Assembly: GCF_014199625.1 (NCBI RefSeq)
Contig: NZ_JACHNY010000006.1
Span: forward strand, 218,246-282,245
Direction: 5' to 3'
Source: Sphingomonas abaci
GTDB taxonomy: Bacteria; Pseudomonadota; Alphaproteobacteria; Sphingomonadales; Sphingomonadaceae
DNA: 64,000 bases
Positions 19,490-28,960 of the stretch are shown in pieces. The notes under the pieces were generated by a model that worked only from the letters and a program-made list of their open reading frames with translations, was not told where the DNA came from and did not search any database. Made by a program: the position numbers and the translations under genes. Position 1 is the stretch's first letter. Each line of letters begins with the position of its first letter.

Positions 19490-20458
19490 ATGCTGGATAC
19501 CCCCTCCACCGCCGGTCCGGCGGCGGTGCCGACGCTCAGCCTCGCCGATCAGGCGCGCGACCCGCAGGGCTTCGCGACCGCGTTCGGCGACTCGTTCAAG
19601 CGCTTCGGCTTCGCGATCGTCGCCGATCACGGCGTGCCGCAGCCGCTGATCGACCGTGCCTGGGCGGAGACCGAGGCGCTGTTCGCGCTGCCCGACGACG
19701 AGAAGCGCGACTATCACCAGCTGGGCGGCGGCGGCGCGCGCGGTTACACCCCGTTCAAGACCGAGATCGCCAAGGACGCGCGCCATGTCGACCTGAAGGA
19801 ATTCTGGCATGTCGGCCGCGAACTGCCCGCTGGGCACCGCTATGCCGACGTCATGGCCCCCAATATCTGGCCGAGCCGACCCGAGGGGTTCCGCGACACG
19901 TTCGTCGAGCTGTTCGCCGCCTTCGATCAGGCCGGCGACCGACTGTTGTCGGCGATCGCGCGCTATCTGGGTCTGGCGCCCGACTGGTTCGACCCGGCGG
20001 TGAAGGACGGCAACAGCGTGTTGCGCCTGCTCCATTATCCTCCCATTCCAGCCGACGCGGAAGGGGTGCGGGCCGGTGCGCATGAGGATATCAACCTCAT
20101 CACCCTGCTGCTCGGCGCCGAAGAGGCTGGACTGGAACTGCTCGACCGCGACACCGGCCGCTGGCTGGCGATCAAGCCGCCCGAGGGCGCGATGGTCGTC
20201 AATGTCGGTGACATGCTGCAACGGCTGACCAATCATGTCCTGCCTTCGACCACGCACCGCGTCGTCAATCCCCCGCCGGAGCGGCGCGGCCATTCGCGCT
20301 ATTCCATGCCCTTCTTCCTCCATCCCGCGCCCGATTTTCTGATCGAGACGCTGCCGCAGACGATCACGGCGGCGAACCCGAACCGCTATCCGACTCCGAT
20401 CACCGCGCATGACTATCTGTATGAGCGGCTGGTCGAGATCGGGCTGATCAAGAAGTGA
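19490..20458 (+). CDS. Isopenicillin-N-synthase-like 2-oxoglutarate/Fe(II) oxygenase
   Basis: 322 residues with the DIOX_N domain (RFGFAIVADHGVPQPLID) and 2OG-FeII_Oxy domain. Iron ligands are in GAHEDINLITLL (His-x-Asp) and the distal histidine in STTHRVVNPP; HSRYSMPFFLHP contains the Arg-x-Ser pair that binds the cosubstrate carboxylate. Members of this family in proteobacteria are mostly of unknown substrate; true isopenicillin N synthase is unlikely because there is no ACV synthetase here. An AAGAGGA ribosome site precedes the ATG. Its TGA overlaps the GTG of the following metallo-hydrolase gene. Confidence 0.88.
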   Translation: MLDTPSTAGPAAVPTLSLADQARDPQGFATAFGDSFKRFGFAIVADHGVPQPLIDRAWAETEALFALPDDEKRDYHQLGGGGARGYTPFKTEIAKDARHVDLKEFWHVGRELPAGHRYADVMAPNIWPSRPEGFRDTFVELFAAFDQAGDRLLSAIARYLGLAPDWFDPAVKDGNSVLRLLHYPPIPADAEGVRAGAHEDINLITLLLGAEEAGLELLDRDTGRWLAIKPPEGAMVVNVGDMLQRLTNHVLPSTTHRVVNPPPERRGHSRYSMPFFLHPAPDFLIETLPQTITAANPNRYPTPITAHDYLYERLVEIGLIKK

Positions 20459-21603
20459 CCCGGTTCGTCGGTCGGGCGCGGCTCGCCGTGTTGCCGCTCC
20501 TGACCGGCGGCTGCGCAGCGATCGACCTGTCGCAGGTGCCGCGCAGCGACCATTTCAACGGGCAGCGCTTCGTCAATCCCGACGGGGTCCATGGCAAGGT
20601 CGGCGAGCGCAACCAAGGGCCGCTGGCGCTGCTCGAACATCTGCTGGAGCCGCCCTATCACAGCTGGCCCAAGGTCGTGCCGGTGACCCCTGCCGTGCCC
20701 GCGCGCCGCGTCGAGGGGCAGGCGATGCAGGTCACCTGGGTCGGCCATGCCAGCGTGCTGGTGCAGACCCAGGGCCTCAACATCCTGACCGACCCGGTCT
20801 GGGCCGAGCGCGCCTCGCCGGTGCGGTTCGCCGGGGTCAAGCGGGTCCGCGCGCCAGGCATCCGGTTGGCCGACCTGCCGCCTATCGACCTCATTCTGCT
20901 CAGCCACGATCATTTCGACCATCTCGACATCGGCACGCTGGGCCGGCTCTGGCGGCGCGACCGGCCGCTGATCGTGACCGGGCTCGGCAACGACCAGATC
21001 CTGCGGCGCTACGGCATCCGCTCGACCGCGCGCGACTGGGGCGGGCGGGTCGCGGTACGGCCGGGGATCGACGTGCTGCTCGACCGCGCCCATCATTGGA
21101 GCCAATATCGTCCCGGCGACCGCAACAAGACGCTGTGGACCGGCTTCACCGTGACGCTGCCCGGCGGCAATCTCTATTATGCCGGCGACACCGGTGAGGG
21201 CGACATGCGCTGGGCGGTCGAGGCGCGGGCGCACGGCCCCGTCCGGTTGGCGCTGCTGCCGATCGGTGCCTACCATTTCACCGGCGGCGCGACCGACAAC
21301 CATATCGGCCCGGTTCAGGCGGTCACCGCCTTCCAGCAGCTCGGCGCCGCTTGGGCGTTGGGCGTGCATTGGGGCACGTTCGAGCTGACCTCCGAGGGAA
21401 TCGACCAGCCCCGCGACGTGCTGCGCCAGACGCTCGCCGAGCGGCGGATCGGCGCCGATCGATTCCGGGCGACCGAGGCGGGGGCCATCTGGACGGTGGG
21501 TGACATGTCCGTCACCGATCGGGCCGCCATGGCACCAAATCGCAATCGGTTCGTTCCTGCACCGCAACAGCCTTCCGTTCCGAAGGCGCTATCAGGAGCG
21601 TGA
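20455..21603 (+). CDS. Metallo-beta-lactamase-fold hydrolase, NAPE-PLD/UlaG-like
   Basis: 382 residues. N terminus is a short hydrophobic stretch with a weak lipobox-like LLTGGC, so a periplasmic lipoprotein is possible. The metal-binding motif SHDHFDHLD (HxHxDH) lies at ~145-155, preceded by VTWVGHASVLVQTQGLNILT and followed by YYAGDTGEGD (bridging Asp) and GVHWGTFELT (last His), the arrangement of the NAPE-hydrolysing phospholipase D branch. That branch can cleave N-acyl phosphatidylethanolamine, but the substrate here is unproven. GTG start, GTGA overlap with the upstream oxygenase gene. Confidence 0.85.
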   Translation: MTRFVGRARLAVLPLLTGGCAAIDLSQVPRSDHFNGQRFVNPDGVHGKVGERNQGPLALLEHLLEPPYHSWPKVVPVTPAVPARRVEGQAMQVTWVGHASVLVQTQGLNILTDPVWAERASPVRFAGVKRVRAPGIRLADLPPIDLILLSHDHFDHLDIGTLGRLWRRDRPLIVTGLGNDQILRRYGIRSTARDWGGRVAVRPGIDVLLDRAHHWSQYRPGDRNKTLWTGFTVTLPGGNLYYAGDTGEGDMRWAVEARAHGPVRLALLPIGAYHFTGGATDNHIGPVQAVTAFQQLGAAWALGVHWGTFELTSEGIDQPRDVLRQTLAERRIGADRFRATEAGAIWTVGDMSVTDRAAMAPNRNRFVPAPQQPSVPKALSGA

Positions 21604-21605
21604 GC

Positions 21606-21887
21606 ATGAACACCACCACCTTCTCCGGTCAGGCCCAGGACCTCGGCGGCAACGTCAAGGAAGCGATCGGCACCGCCACCGGTGACCAGTCGCTGAAGAA
21701 TGAAGGTTTGGCGGATCAGCTCGCCGGCAACGCCAAGCAGCTCGCGGGTTCGGCGAAGGACGCGATCGCCAATCCCGGCCCGCTCGTCGACAAGGCCAAG
21801 GGCTTCGCGCAGGCGCGCCCCTGGGCGACCGCAGCGCTGGCCGGCGTGGTCGGCCTGGCGGTGCTGAACACCCTGCGCGGCAAGTAA
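21606..21887 (+). CDS. CsbD-family stress protein
   Basis: 93 residues. The CsbD pattern of short charged helices is clear: GNVKEAIGTATGDQSLKNEG, ADQLAGNAKQLAGSAKDAI, followed by a hydrophobic C-terminal helix (PWATAALAGVVGLAVL) that may anchor it to the membrane. CsbD proteins are induced in general stress; mechanism unknown. AGGAG seven bases before the ATG at 21606 (21594-21598). Two bases after the metallo-hydrolase stop, so possibly part of the same transcript; followed by a GC-rich hairpin. Confidence 0.85.
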   Translation: MNTTTFSGQAQDLGGNVKEAIGTATGDQSLKNEGLADQLAGNAKQLAGSAKDAIANPGPLVDKAKGFAQARPWATAALAGVVGLAVLNTLRGK

Positions 21888-22262
21888 GCGGCTGTTGGCA
21901 AAGGCTTCGGCCGAGTCGATGCCTGGCGACGCCGGTCGGTTCCCACGGGAGCCGGCCGGCGTTGCCTATGTGCGGGGCGCGTGCTTCCGTCGCTCCCGAT
22001 TTCGACAATGGATAGGCCGCCGCGCTGGTCGGTCGCCGCTCCATGATCCACCTCGGCGAAGGCAGCACCTATGAGAGGGGCGGCAGTCCACTTCCACTAG
22101 CCTTCACCCTGGCGGAGGCGGCGTTCAGTGACGAACCGGCCTTCCTCTCTGACCAGTCGCCTGCGCCGGGACGGTCAGCGGAAGGGCGAAAACCTCCCTT
22201 TCCGGTCATGAGCTCGAGACAAGCGTCCGCTCGGCGTCACGACCCCGCATGCACCCACGCCC
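21888..22262. other. 375-base gene-free stretch between csbD-like and M20 genes
   Basis: No plausible coding sequence: the open frames here are short and read across the strong hairpin or into neighbours. The first 75 bases contain the hairpin at 21931-21960. Near 22178-22205 an imperfect GGAAGGG...CCCTTTCC hairpin may end the minus-strand M20 transcript. The remainder shows nothing recognisable. Confidence 0.5.
21931..21960 (+). terminator. GC-rich hairpin after csbD-like gene
   Basis: A 12-base stem with two G.T wobble pairs (GCCGGTCGGTTC / GAGCCGGCCGGC) and a six-base loop, 44 bases after the CsbD stop. No T-tract follows; likely a stability element or Rho-assisted terminator. Confidence 0.5.
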
Positions 22263-23504
22263 TTAATCGAACCCCCGCTCCAGGAACCGCGTCGCCGTCG
22301 CGCAGTGCATCGCGACGCCGCGCGCCATCACCCGCTCGTCCAGCGTCATGCGCGTGTTGTGGAGCGGTGGGTTGGTCATGGGGTCGCTGCCCTCCGGCGC
22401 CGCGCCGATAAAGGCGAAGGCGCCCGGCACCGCGCGCAGCACATAGGAGAAATCCTCCGCGCCCATCATCGGCTTGGGCATGGTCTGCCAGCCGCCCTCG
22501 CCAAACAGACCGGTCGCCACGGCCTCTTGCAGCGCGCTTGCGCGCGGGTCGTTGGCGGTGACCGGATAGCCGGCGTCGATCCACGCCTCGGCGGTGCAGC
22601 CATGCGCGGCGGCGATGTGCTCGACGATCCGCTTGAACGCAGCCTGGCATTGCATTCGCGTCGCCTCCGACAAGGTGCGCAGCGTTCCGAGCAAGGTCGC
22701 CTCGCCCGGCACGACGTTATGCGCGGTGCCCGCCTGGATCTTGGTGATCGACAGCACCGCCGGGTCGGTGACCGCCACCTGCCGCGCGACATAGACCTGG
22801 AGCGCAGTGACGATCTCGCAGGCCACGGGGATCGGATCGAGACCTTCATGCGGCATGGCGGCATGGCCGCCGCGACCGATGATCCGCGCATGGAGCGTAT
22901 CCGCCGAGGCCATGATCGTCCCCGGCCGCCCGACCACAAGGCCGGAGGGCGCGTTGGGCGAGATGTGAAGCGCGAAAGCGGCATCGGGCGCGGGATCGAC
23001 GAGCAGCCCGTCCTCGATCATGAAGCGCGCGCCGTGATAGCCCTCCTCGCCCGGCTGGAACATGAAGACGACCGTGCCGGCAAGCGCATCGCGCCGCGCC
23101 GACAACGCCTTGGCCGCGCCGACCAGCATTGCGGTGTGCGTGTCGTGGCCGCAGGCATGCATCCGCCCGTCGATCGTGCTGGCGAAGGGCAGCCCGGTCT
23201 CCTCGGTCATTGGCAGCGCGTCCATGTCGCCGCGGAGCAGCACGGTGCGCGCGTTACTGCCCGGCCCCGTGCCCGCCGCCCCGCCACGCAGGATCGCGAC
23301 GAACCCGGTGGTCGAACTGCCCTCGCGAATTTCCAGCGGCAGGCCGGCGAGCGCCGCCTTGATCTTGGCGCTGGTCAACGGGCAGTGGAGGCCGATTTCC
23401 GGTTCGGCATGGATGGCGCGGCGCAGCGCGACGACCTCGTCGAACACCGCCTCCGCCGCCGCGTCCCAGCTTAGGCTGTCTCCGTCCAACATCTTCGCCT
23501 CCAT
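22263..23504 (-). CDS. M20D-family amidohydrolase (hippurate/N-acyl-amino-acid type)
   Basis: 413 residues. Metallopeptidase M20 domain with metal and catalytic residues in LRGDMDALPMTEETG, MHACGHDTHTAML and FMFQPGEEGYHGARFM; a lid domain with IIGRGGHAAMPHEGLDPI; and MMGAEDFSY near the C terminus, which holds the last ligand region. The family hydrolyses N-acyl amino acids or related amides, for example hippurate or N-acetyl-L,L-diaminopimelate, usually with Zn, Mn or Ni. ATG at 23504; two bases separate it from the DUF853 stop on the same strand, so it is likely the second gene of that operon. Confidence 0.9.
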   Translation of the reverse strand: MEAKMLDGDSLSWDAAAEAVFDEVVALRRAIHAEPEIGLHCPLTSAKIKAALAGLPLEIREGSSTTGFVAILRGGAAGTGPGSNARTVLLRGDMDALPMTEETGLPFASTIDGRMHACGHDTHTAMLVGAAKALSARRDALAGTVVFMFQPGEEGYHGARFMIEDGLLVDPAPDAAFALHISPNAPSGLVVGRPGTIMASADTLHARIIGRGGHAAMPHEGLDPIPVACEIVTALQVYVARQVAVTDPAVLSITKIQAGTAHNVVPGEATLLGTLRTLSEATRMQCQAAFKRIVEHIAAAHGCTAEAWIDAGYPVTANDPRASALQEAVATGLFGEGGWQTMPKPMMGAEDFSYVLRAVPGAFAFIGAAPEGSDPMTNPPLHNTRMTLDERVMARGVAMHCATATRFLERGFD

Positions 23505-23506
23505 GC

Positions 23507-25114
23507 TTATCCGCGGAACAATCCGCCCAATACACCGCGTGCGATCTGTCCGATCAAGCCGCCCGAATCACTTTTCCGGCCGCCCCGGGTGCCGAACACC
23601 TGTCGGCCGATCTCGTTCGCCACCTGCCGGCCGATCGAGGACGAAGCGGAGCGCATCGCCGAATTGGCTGCCTTGGCCCAGGGGGAAGCCGCCGACTCCC
23701 GCTCCGCCGCGCGCCGCGCCTGCACCGCCTCGCGCGCGGCGCGCGCGGCATCGCGTTGGCGCACGGCGTCCGCCTTGGCCTCCTCCCCTTGCGCCTTGGC
23801 GGCGGCGGCGGAGGCGGCGGCTTCCTCGGTCTTGGCCGCCAGCATCTCCTCGGCGGATTCGCGATCGACCGCCACATCATAGCGGTCGCCGATCGCATCG
23901 GTTCCGATCAACACCTTGCGCTCATCGGGCGTCACCGGCCCGACCCGGCTGGAGGGCGGACGGATCAGCGTGCGCTCGACCGGAGAGGGCGAGCCGTCCG
24001 CCTGGAGCAGCGACACCAGCGCCTCGCCGACCTTCAGCTCGGTGATCGCGTTCGCCACGTCGACGCCCGGATTGGCGCGAAAGGTGGTGGCCGCCGCGCG
24101 CACCGCCGCCTGATCGCGCGGGGTGAAGGCGCGCAGGGCATGCTGCACGCGGTTGCCGAGCTGGCCTGCGACGCTGTCGGGAATGTCGATCGGATTCTGG
24201 GTGATGAAATAGAGGCCGACGCCCTTGGAGCGGATCAGCCGCACCACCTGCTCGATCTTGTCGAGCAGCGCCTTGGGCGCATCGTCGAACAGCAGGTGCG
24301 CCTCGTCGAAGAAGAAGGCGAGCACCGGCTTGTCGGGGTCGCCCACCTCCGGCAACTGCTCGAACAGCTCGCTCATCAGCCATAGCAGAAAGGTGGAGTA
24401 GAGTTTCGGACTGGCCATCAGCCTGTCTGCCGCCAGGATGTTGACCACACCCTGCCCCCGATCGTCCAAGGCGATCAGGTCGGTCAGCGCCAGCGCCGGC
24501 TCGCCGAAGAAATGCTCCGCCCCCTGGCTGCGCAACTGGAGCAACGCGCGCTGGATCGCGCCGATCGACTGTTTGCTGACATTGCCGTAGCGGGTCGACA
24601 GTTCCGCCGCCCGTTCGGCGCAATGCGCCAGCATCGCCTGGAGGTCGTCCAGGTCGAGCAGCAGCAGCCCCTCCTCGTCGGCGACATGGAAGGCGATGGT
24701 CATCACCCCCTCCTGCACGTCGTTCAGGTCCATCAGCCGCGACAGCAGCAGCGGCCCCATCTCGCTGACGGTGGTGCGGACCGGATGGCCCTGTTGCCCG
24801 AACAGATCCCAGAACTGCACCGGCATGGCGCGATAGGCCCAATCGGTGAAGCCGATCTCCGCCGCCCGCGCCGCGAACGCCTCATGCGTCCGGGCGGTGG
24901 CGGACCCGGCCATGGCAAGGCCGGATAAGTCGCCCTTCACATCCGCGACGAAGCACGGCACGCCCGCCGCCGAGAAGCCCTCGACGATGCCTTGAAGGGT
25001 CACGGTCTTGCCGGTGCCGGTCGCGCCCGCGATCAGCCCGTGGCGATTGGCACGCTTCAAGTCGAGCCGCTGCGACTGGCCGCCGCCCAGGCCGATGAAG
25101 ATGCCGTCCGTCAT
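23507..25114 (-). CDS. DUF853 HerA-like ATPase
   Basis: 535 residues. Opens [19 protein letters not shown] and continues [20 protein letters not shown] (Walker A GATGTGKT); Walker B region is [17 protein letters not shown], and [21 protein letters not shown] resembles sensor/arginine-finger motifs of the HerA/FtsK superfamily. The C terminus has a long alanine/glutamate-rich coiled coil (~430-490) and a basic end. Related to E. coli YjgR, annotated as a helicase or ATP-binding protein; function unknown. It is the promoter-proximal gene of a two-gene minus operon with the M20 amidohydrolase. Confidence 0.88.
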   Translation of the reverse strand: MTDGIFIGLGGGQSQRLDLKRANRHGLIAGATGTGKTVTLQGIVEGFSAAGVPCFVADVKGDLSGLAMAGSATARTHEAFAARAAEIGFTDWAYRAMPVQFWDLFGQQGHPVRTTVSEMGPLLLSRLMDLNDVQEGVMTIAFHVADEEGLLLLDLDDLQAMLAHCAERAAELSTRYGNVSKQSIGAIQRALLQLRSQGAEHFFGEPALALTDLIALDDRGQGVVNILAADRLMASPKLYSTFLLWLMSELFEQLPEVGDPDKPVLAFFFDEAHLLFDDAPKALLDKIEQVVRLIRSKGVGLYFITQNPIDIPDSVAGQLGNRVQHALRAFTPRDQAAVRAAATTFRANPGVDVANAITELKVGEALVSLLQADGSPSPVERTLIRPPSSRVGPVTPDERKVLIGTDAIGDRYDVAVDRESAEEMLAAKTEEAAASAAAAKAQGEEAKADAVRQRDAARAAREAVQARRAAERESAASPWAKAANSAMRSASSSIGRQVANEIGRQVFGTRGGRKSDSGGLIGQIARGVLGGLFRG

Positions 25115-25183
25115 GCCTGTCTTCCTGTCACGGGCGTTGGTGGGAGGTGATCCTAGAACGTCCGCCGGACAAGTTGAAGCATC

Positions 25184-25228
25184 ACAAACACCAAACGGGG
25201 CCGCCGTCCCGATCGGACGACGGCCCCG
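25184..25228 (-). terminator. Intrinsic terminator after degP
   Basis: Minus-strand stem of 14 bases with one mismatch (arms 25196-25209 and 25215-25228, five-base loop), followed on the minus strand by the T-rich run TTTGGTGTTTGTG. Lies 25 bases beyond the degP stop. Confidence 0.8.
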
Positions 25229-25252
25229 CCATGGTCGCTTTGGAGCGGGATA

Positions 25253-26791
25253 TCAGCCCTTCAGCTTGACCGGGATGAAGTTGCTGACCCGCTGGCGCGT
25301 GATCTGCAACAGAACGGTGTCGCGCCCCGCCGACTTGGCCGCCGTGACCGCCGCGGCGACTTCGGCGACGGTGCGGACCGGCGTGCCGTTGATCGACTGG
25401 ATCACGTCACCGCGCTTCAGCTTCTGCCCGGCATCGCTCGACGGATCGACCGCCGCCACGACCACGCCTTGAACGGTCGCATCGACGCCAACCGCGCGGG
25501 CGATCCCCGGGGTCAGCGGCTGCACCGCCAGGCCGAGCGGATTGCCGCTCGCGGGTGCCGTAGTGGCGGCATCGTCGTCGCCGTCATCGTCACCGCCAAA
25601 GCCGTCCGCGCCACCGTTGATCTCGGCGGCGAGCTGCTCCTGGGTCGGCCGTGCGGCGACCGCGACATTAACGGTTGTCGGCTTGCCGCCGCGGATCACC
25701 CCCAGGCGTGCGGTCTGGCCGGGATCGATATTGGCGACCAGATAGGATAGCGTCTGGTCGGGCGTCACCGCCTGGCCGTTGACCTCGGTCACCACGTCGC
25801 CGGCGCGCAGGCCGCCCTTGGCCGCCGGCCCGCCGGCGGTCACGCCCGCGATCACCTGGCCCCGGTTCTTGGGCAGGCCGAGCGCCGAGGCGACATCGCC
25901 GTTCACCTCCGGCCCGAGCTGCACGCCCAGATAGCCGCGCTTGATCGGCTCGCCCTTCATCAGCGTGGCGATGATCGGCTTGGCCTCTTCCGCCGGGATG
26001 GCGAAGCCGATGCCGATATTGCCGCCGCCCTGCGAGCCCAGGATCTGCGAGTTGATGCCGATGACGTTGCCGTTCAGATCGAACATCGGGCCGCCGCTAT
26101 TGCCTTGATTGATCGCGGCATCGGTCTGGATGAAGCGGTCGTTGGCGCCGCCCTGCCCGGTCACGCGGTGCACGGCGGAGACGATGCCGGCGGTCACGGT
26201 GCCGCCCAGGCCAAACGGGTTGCCAATCGCCACCACCCAGTCGCCGACGCGGGTGCGCGAGCTGTCGCCCCATTTCACGAAGGGCAGGTTGGTCGCGTTG
26301 ATCTTCAGCAGCGCCAGGTCCGAATCCGGATCGCGGCCGATCAGCTTGGCGGTATATTCCTTGCGGTCCGGCAGGATGACCGTGATCGACTCCACCTGTG
26401 CGCCGCGCGCGCCCGGCGCCACCACGTGATTGTTGGTCACGATATAGCCATCGGGCGAGATGATGAAGCCCGAACCCAGCGACTGGCCCTCGCGCTTCAC
26501 CGGCGCGCCGCCACCGCCGCCGCCACCGAACAGGTCGGCGAAGGGTGTGCCCGCGAAGGGATTGGCCTGGGTCTGCTGGACGATCGTCTGCTTGGTCGAG
26601 ATGTTGACCACCGCCGGCTGCAGCTTCGCGACCATGTCCGCGAAGCTCATCGGCGCGCCCGCGCGCGGCGCCGCGGCCTGGATCGCGCCCGGCTCGTTCT
26701 GCGCGGTCTGCGCAACGGTCGGCTGCAAGGCCAGGGTGGCGGTCGCGCCGCCGAGGAGAAGCGCACTGGTAATGGCGTAGGCGTAGCGCAC
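25253..26791 (-). CDS. degP: Periplasmic serine protease/chaperone DegP (HtrA, Do family)
   Basis: 512 residues from the GTG at 26791, which starts the signal peptide VRYAYAITSALLLGGATATL. The trypsin-like domain has His122 (VTNNHVV), Asp158 (DPDSDLALLKI) and Ser232 (NQGNSGGPMF). Two PDZ domains follow (GYLGVQLGPEVNGDVA onwards and a second from ~LAVQPLTPGIARAVG), separated by an acidic glycine/aspartate linker. A glycine-rich loop (FADLFGGGGGGG) sits in the LA region. The protein degrades or refolds misfolded envelope proteins. It lies downstream of hflK-hflC on the same strand with a 107-base gap, and this arrangement recalls envelope quality-control clusters. Confidence 0.94.
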   Translation of the reverse strand: MRYAYAITSALLLGGATATLALQPTVAQTAQNEPGAIQAAAPRAGAPMSFADMVAKLQPAVVNISTKQTIVQQTQANPFAGTPFADLFGGGGGGGAPVKREGQSLGSGFIISPDGYIVTNNHVVAPGARGAQVESITVILPDRKEYTAKLIGRDPDSDLALLKINATNLPFVKWGDSSRTRVGDWVVAIGNPFGLGGTVTAGIVSAVHRVTGQGGANDRFIQTDAAINQGNSGGPMFDLNGNVIGINSQILGSQGGGNIGIGFAIPAEEAKPIIATLMKGEPIKRGYLGVQLGPEVNGDVASALGLPKNRGQVIAGVTAGGPAAKGGLRAGDVVTEVNGQAVTPDQTLSYLVANIDPGQTARLGVIRGGKPTTVNVAVAARPTQEQLAAEINGGADGFGGDDDGDDDAATTAPASGNPLGLAVQPLTPGIARAVGVDATVQGVVVAAVDPSSDAGQKLKRGDVIQSINGTPVRTVAEVAAAVTAAKSAGRDTVLLQITRQRVSNFIPVKLKG

Positions 26792-26898
26792 TGAAGCTAG
26801 TTCCTCTCGTTCGTCGTTCGAACCGGGCAATCTATCGCCCAAGATGGCTGAACGACGGTTGAATATGAACGGACCGCAAGATCATGGTCGCCCTGCCG

Positions 26899-27765
26899 TC
26901 AGCGGCCTCGCCCCTCGAACTCCCGAAGATAGGAATTGTTCGGCGACAGGATGAAGTTGGTCGAACCCTTCTGATCCGGGGTGCCATCGGCGCCGAAGGT
27001 CCGGCGGTACGACTGCATCGCGCGATAGAAGTCATAGAAATCAGCGTCCTGACCGAAGCTTTGCGCATAGATGCGCGACGCCTGGGCGTCCGCGTCCGCG
27101 CGCACGACCTGGGCCTGGCGCTGGCCCTCGGCGGCGATGGTGATCGCCTCCTGCTGGCGCGCGGTGCGCATCCGGTCGAGCGCGCTCTGCAACGGCGTGC
27201 CGTCCGGCAGCTCGGCCTGCTTGATGCGGACGTCGACGATCTCAACGCCATATTGGCGGGCGCGGCGGTCCAGCCCGGTCTGAATCGCGTCCATCAGCTC
27301 GGTGCGCTCGGGCGTGAGCAGCGAGGCGAACGACACCTTGCCCAGCTCGTTGCGCAGCGTCGAGGCGAAAAGCGGGCGAAGCTGGTTCTCCACGCCCTCC
27401 TCGTCACCGGCGGTCGCCAGCATCAGGCGCGGATCGACCACGCGGTAGCGCGCATAGGCGTCGACGTTGAGCCGGCGCTGGTCGGTGGACAGGACCTGCG
27501 AATTCTCCAGGTCCAGGTTGCGCACCCGCTTGTCGACGCGGACGATCCGGTCGAGGAACGGCACGCGCACGATCAGCCCCGCCTCGTCCGTCCTCGGCTG
27601 GCCGGGCAACGCCGCGCGGTTCACGACACGGATCGGCTGGGCAAGGCGATAGACCACCGCCTGCTGCGTCTCCGGCACGATCGCGAAGGTCGCCGCGGCC
27701 AGGATCACCAACACCAGGGCGGCGATGCCGAGCGCGATCGGGTTCTTCCAGACGGGACCGGTCAC
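26899..27765 (-). CDS. hflC: Membrane protease modulator HflC
   Basis: 288 residues: N-terminal transmembrane segment (PIALGIAALVLVILAAATFA) and a SPFH/band 7 domain (ETQQAVVYRLAQPIRVV, VDAYARYRVVDPRLML), then a coiled C-terminal half with the LDRRARQYGVEIVDVRIKQA motif typical of HflC. HflK and HflC form a large periplasmic-side complex around FtsH and modulate its degradation of membrane proteins. The start is a GTG that overlaps the hflK stop (GTGA). No start ATG is available at this boundary. Assignment is secure from domain order and its hflK partner. Confidence 0.94.
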   Translation of the reverse strand: MTGPVWKNPIALGIAALVLVILAAATFAIVPETQQAVVYRLAQPIRVVNRAALPGQPRTDEAGLIVRVPFLDRIVRVDKRVRNLDLENSQVLSTDQRRLNVDAYARYRVVDPRLMLATAGDEEGVENQLRPLFASTLRNELGKVSFASLLTPERTELMDAIQTGLDRRARQYGVEIVDVRIKQAELPDGTPLQSALDRMRTARQQEAITIAAEGQRQAQVVRADADAQASRIYAQSFGQDADFYDFYRAMQSYRRTFGADGTPDQKGSTNFILSPNNSYLREFEGRGR

Positions 27766-28889
27766 TGGCCACCTCCCGACTGGGTCTGCGCCGACGCAGC
27801 GGGCTGGGCCGGCGCAGCCTCGGTCAGGCGGCGCGCATTGGGGATCGGCAGGTAGGGCATGACCCCGGGAGCCTCGATGATCGTCTTGTCGGACTTGGCC
27901 AGCACGGCCTCCATGGTCTCGTAATACATGCGGCGACGCGTCACCTCGGGCGCCAGGCGATACTGGCTGTAGACGCGGTCGAACTGCGCGGCCTCGCCCT
28001 GGGCGCGGGCGATGACCTGCTGCGCATAGGATTTGGCGCGGTTGACCTCCGCCACCGCCTCCTGCTGCGCCACCGTCACCTTGTTGAAGTCGTCGACGAT
28101 CTGCGCCGGCGGGGTGACGCGGTTGAGCGACACGCTCTGGATGCGGACGCCCGAGTGATAGCTGTTGAGGATCGCCTGGGTCAGCTCCGCCACCCGTTGC
28201 TCGATGCGGGTACGGCCGCCGCCCAGCGCCTGGTCCAGCGTCGTGGTGGCGATCACCGCGCGCATCGCGCTCTCCGCCGCGGCGCGCACCGTCTCCTCGG
28301 GCTGGGCGAGCTGGAACACGTAGTCGCGCGGATTGGCGACGTTCCAGCGCACCGAATAGGTCAGGTCGACGATGTTCTGGTCGCCGGTCAGCGCCAGGTT
28401 GACGCCATCGCCCCGCGGAAAGTTCTCGGTGCGGAAACGCTGCACATCGACATCCTGCACGCGCGCGAACGGCGCGGGCGGCGTGATCTGCACGCCGGGC
28501 GACAACGTGCCGGCATACCGGCCGAGATAGGTGACGACGCCGCGCTGCTGCGGCCCGACCTGATGGATGCAGGTGAAGAGCAGCCACAGCACGACCAGGA
28601 TTCCCGCGCCGATCGCCCACAGCACCCGTGCATTGGCACCGGGCGGCAGGCCGGGAAAGCCCCCGCCCCCGCCGCCATGGCCGCCACCGCCGCCCCGCGC
28701 GCGCTTCAGGAAATCGTCCAGTGCGGTCGGACGTGCCGGGCCGCCGGCCGGCTTGCGGCCGCCGGGGGGCACCGACCAGGGATTGCGCGGGCCGCCGCCG
28801 GGGGTTCCGCCATCGCCTCCCCACGGTCCCTTGGAGTTGTCGGCAGCAAGGATAATCGGACGCTTGGGCCAGCGCGGGAGGATGCTCAT
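27762..28889 (-). CDS. hflK: Membrane protease modulator HflK
   Basis: 375 residues. N-terminal cytoplasmic tail is glycine/proline-rich (KGPWGGDGGTPGGGPRNPW), then a transmembrane segment (RVLWAIGAGILVVLWLLFTC) and band 7 domain (VGPQQRGVVTYLGRYAGTLS, PGVQITPPAPFARVQDVDVQ). C-terminal SVSLNRVTPPAQIVDDFNKV is diagnostic of HflK. The ATG at 28889 was preferred since the upstream 14 codons are not conserved. First gene of an hflK-hflC operon, divergent from mrp over 71 bases. Partner of HflC in the FtsH super-complex. Confidence 0.94.
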   Translation of the reverse strand: MSILPRWPKRPIILAADNSKGPWGGDGGTPGGGPRNPWSVPPGGRKPAGGPARPTALDDFLKRARGGGGGHGGGGGGFPGLPPGANARVLWAIGAGILVVLWLLFTCIHQVGPQQRGVVTYLGRYAGTLSPGVQITPPAPFARVQDVDVQRFRTENFPRGDGVNLALTGDQNIVDLTYSVRWNVANPRDYVFQLAQPEETVRAAAESAMRAVIATTTLDQALGGGRTRIEQRVAELTQAILNSYHSGVRIQSVSLNRVTPPAQIVDDFNKVTVAQQEAVAEVNRAKSYAQQVIARAQGEAAQFDRVYSQYRLAPEVTRRRMYYETMEAVLAKSDKTIIEAPGVMPYLPIPNARRLTEAAPAQPAASAQTQSGGGQ

Positions 28890-28960
28890 GCCTTCTCTAT
28901 AGGAAGGCCTTTCGACGAAAAACAGTGCCAAGGCGGGGATGCCGGCTTAAGGCCGCCGGC

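Noticed and set aside
19490..21603. Beta-lactam biosynthesis or resistance, suggested by an isopenicillin-N-synthase-like gene next to a metallo-beta-lactamase fold
   Set aside because: The oxygenase is a generic 2OG/Fe family member, no ACV synthetase is present, and the hydrolase belongs to the NAPE-PLD branch.
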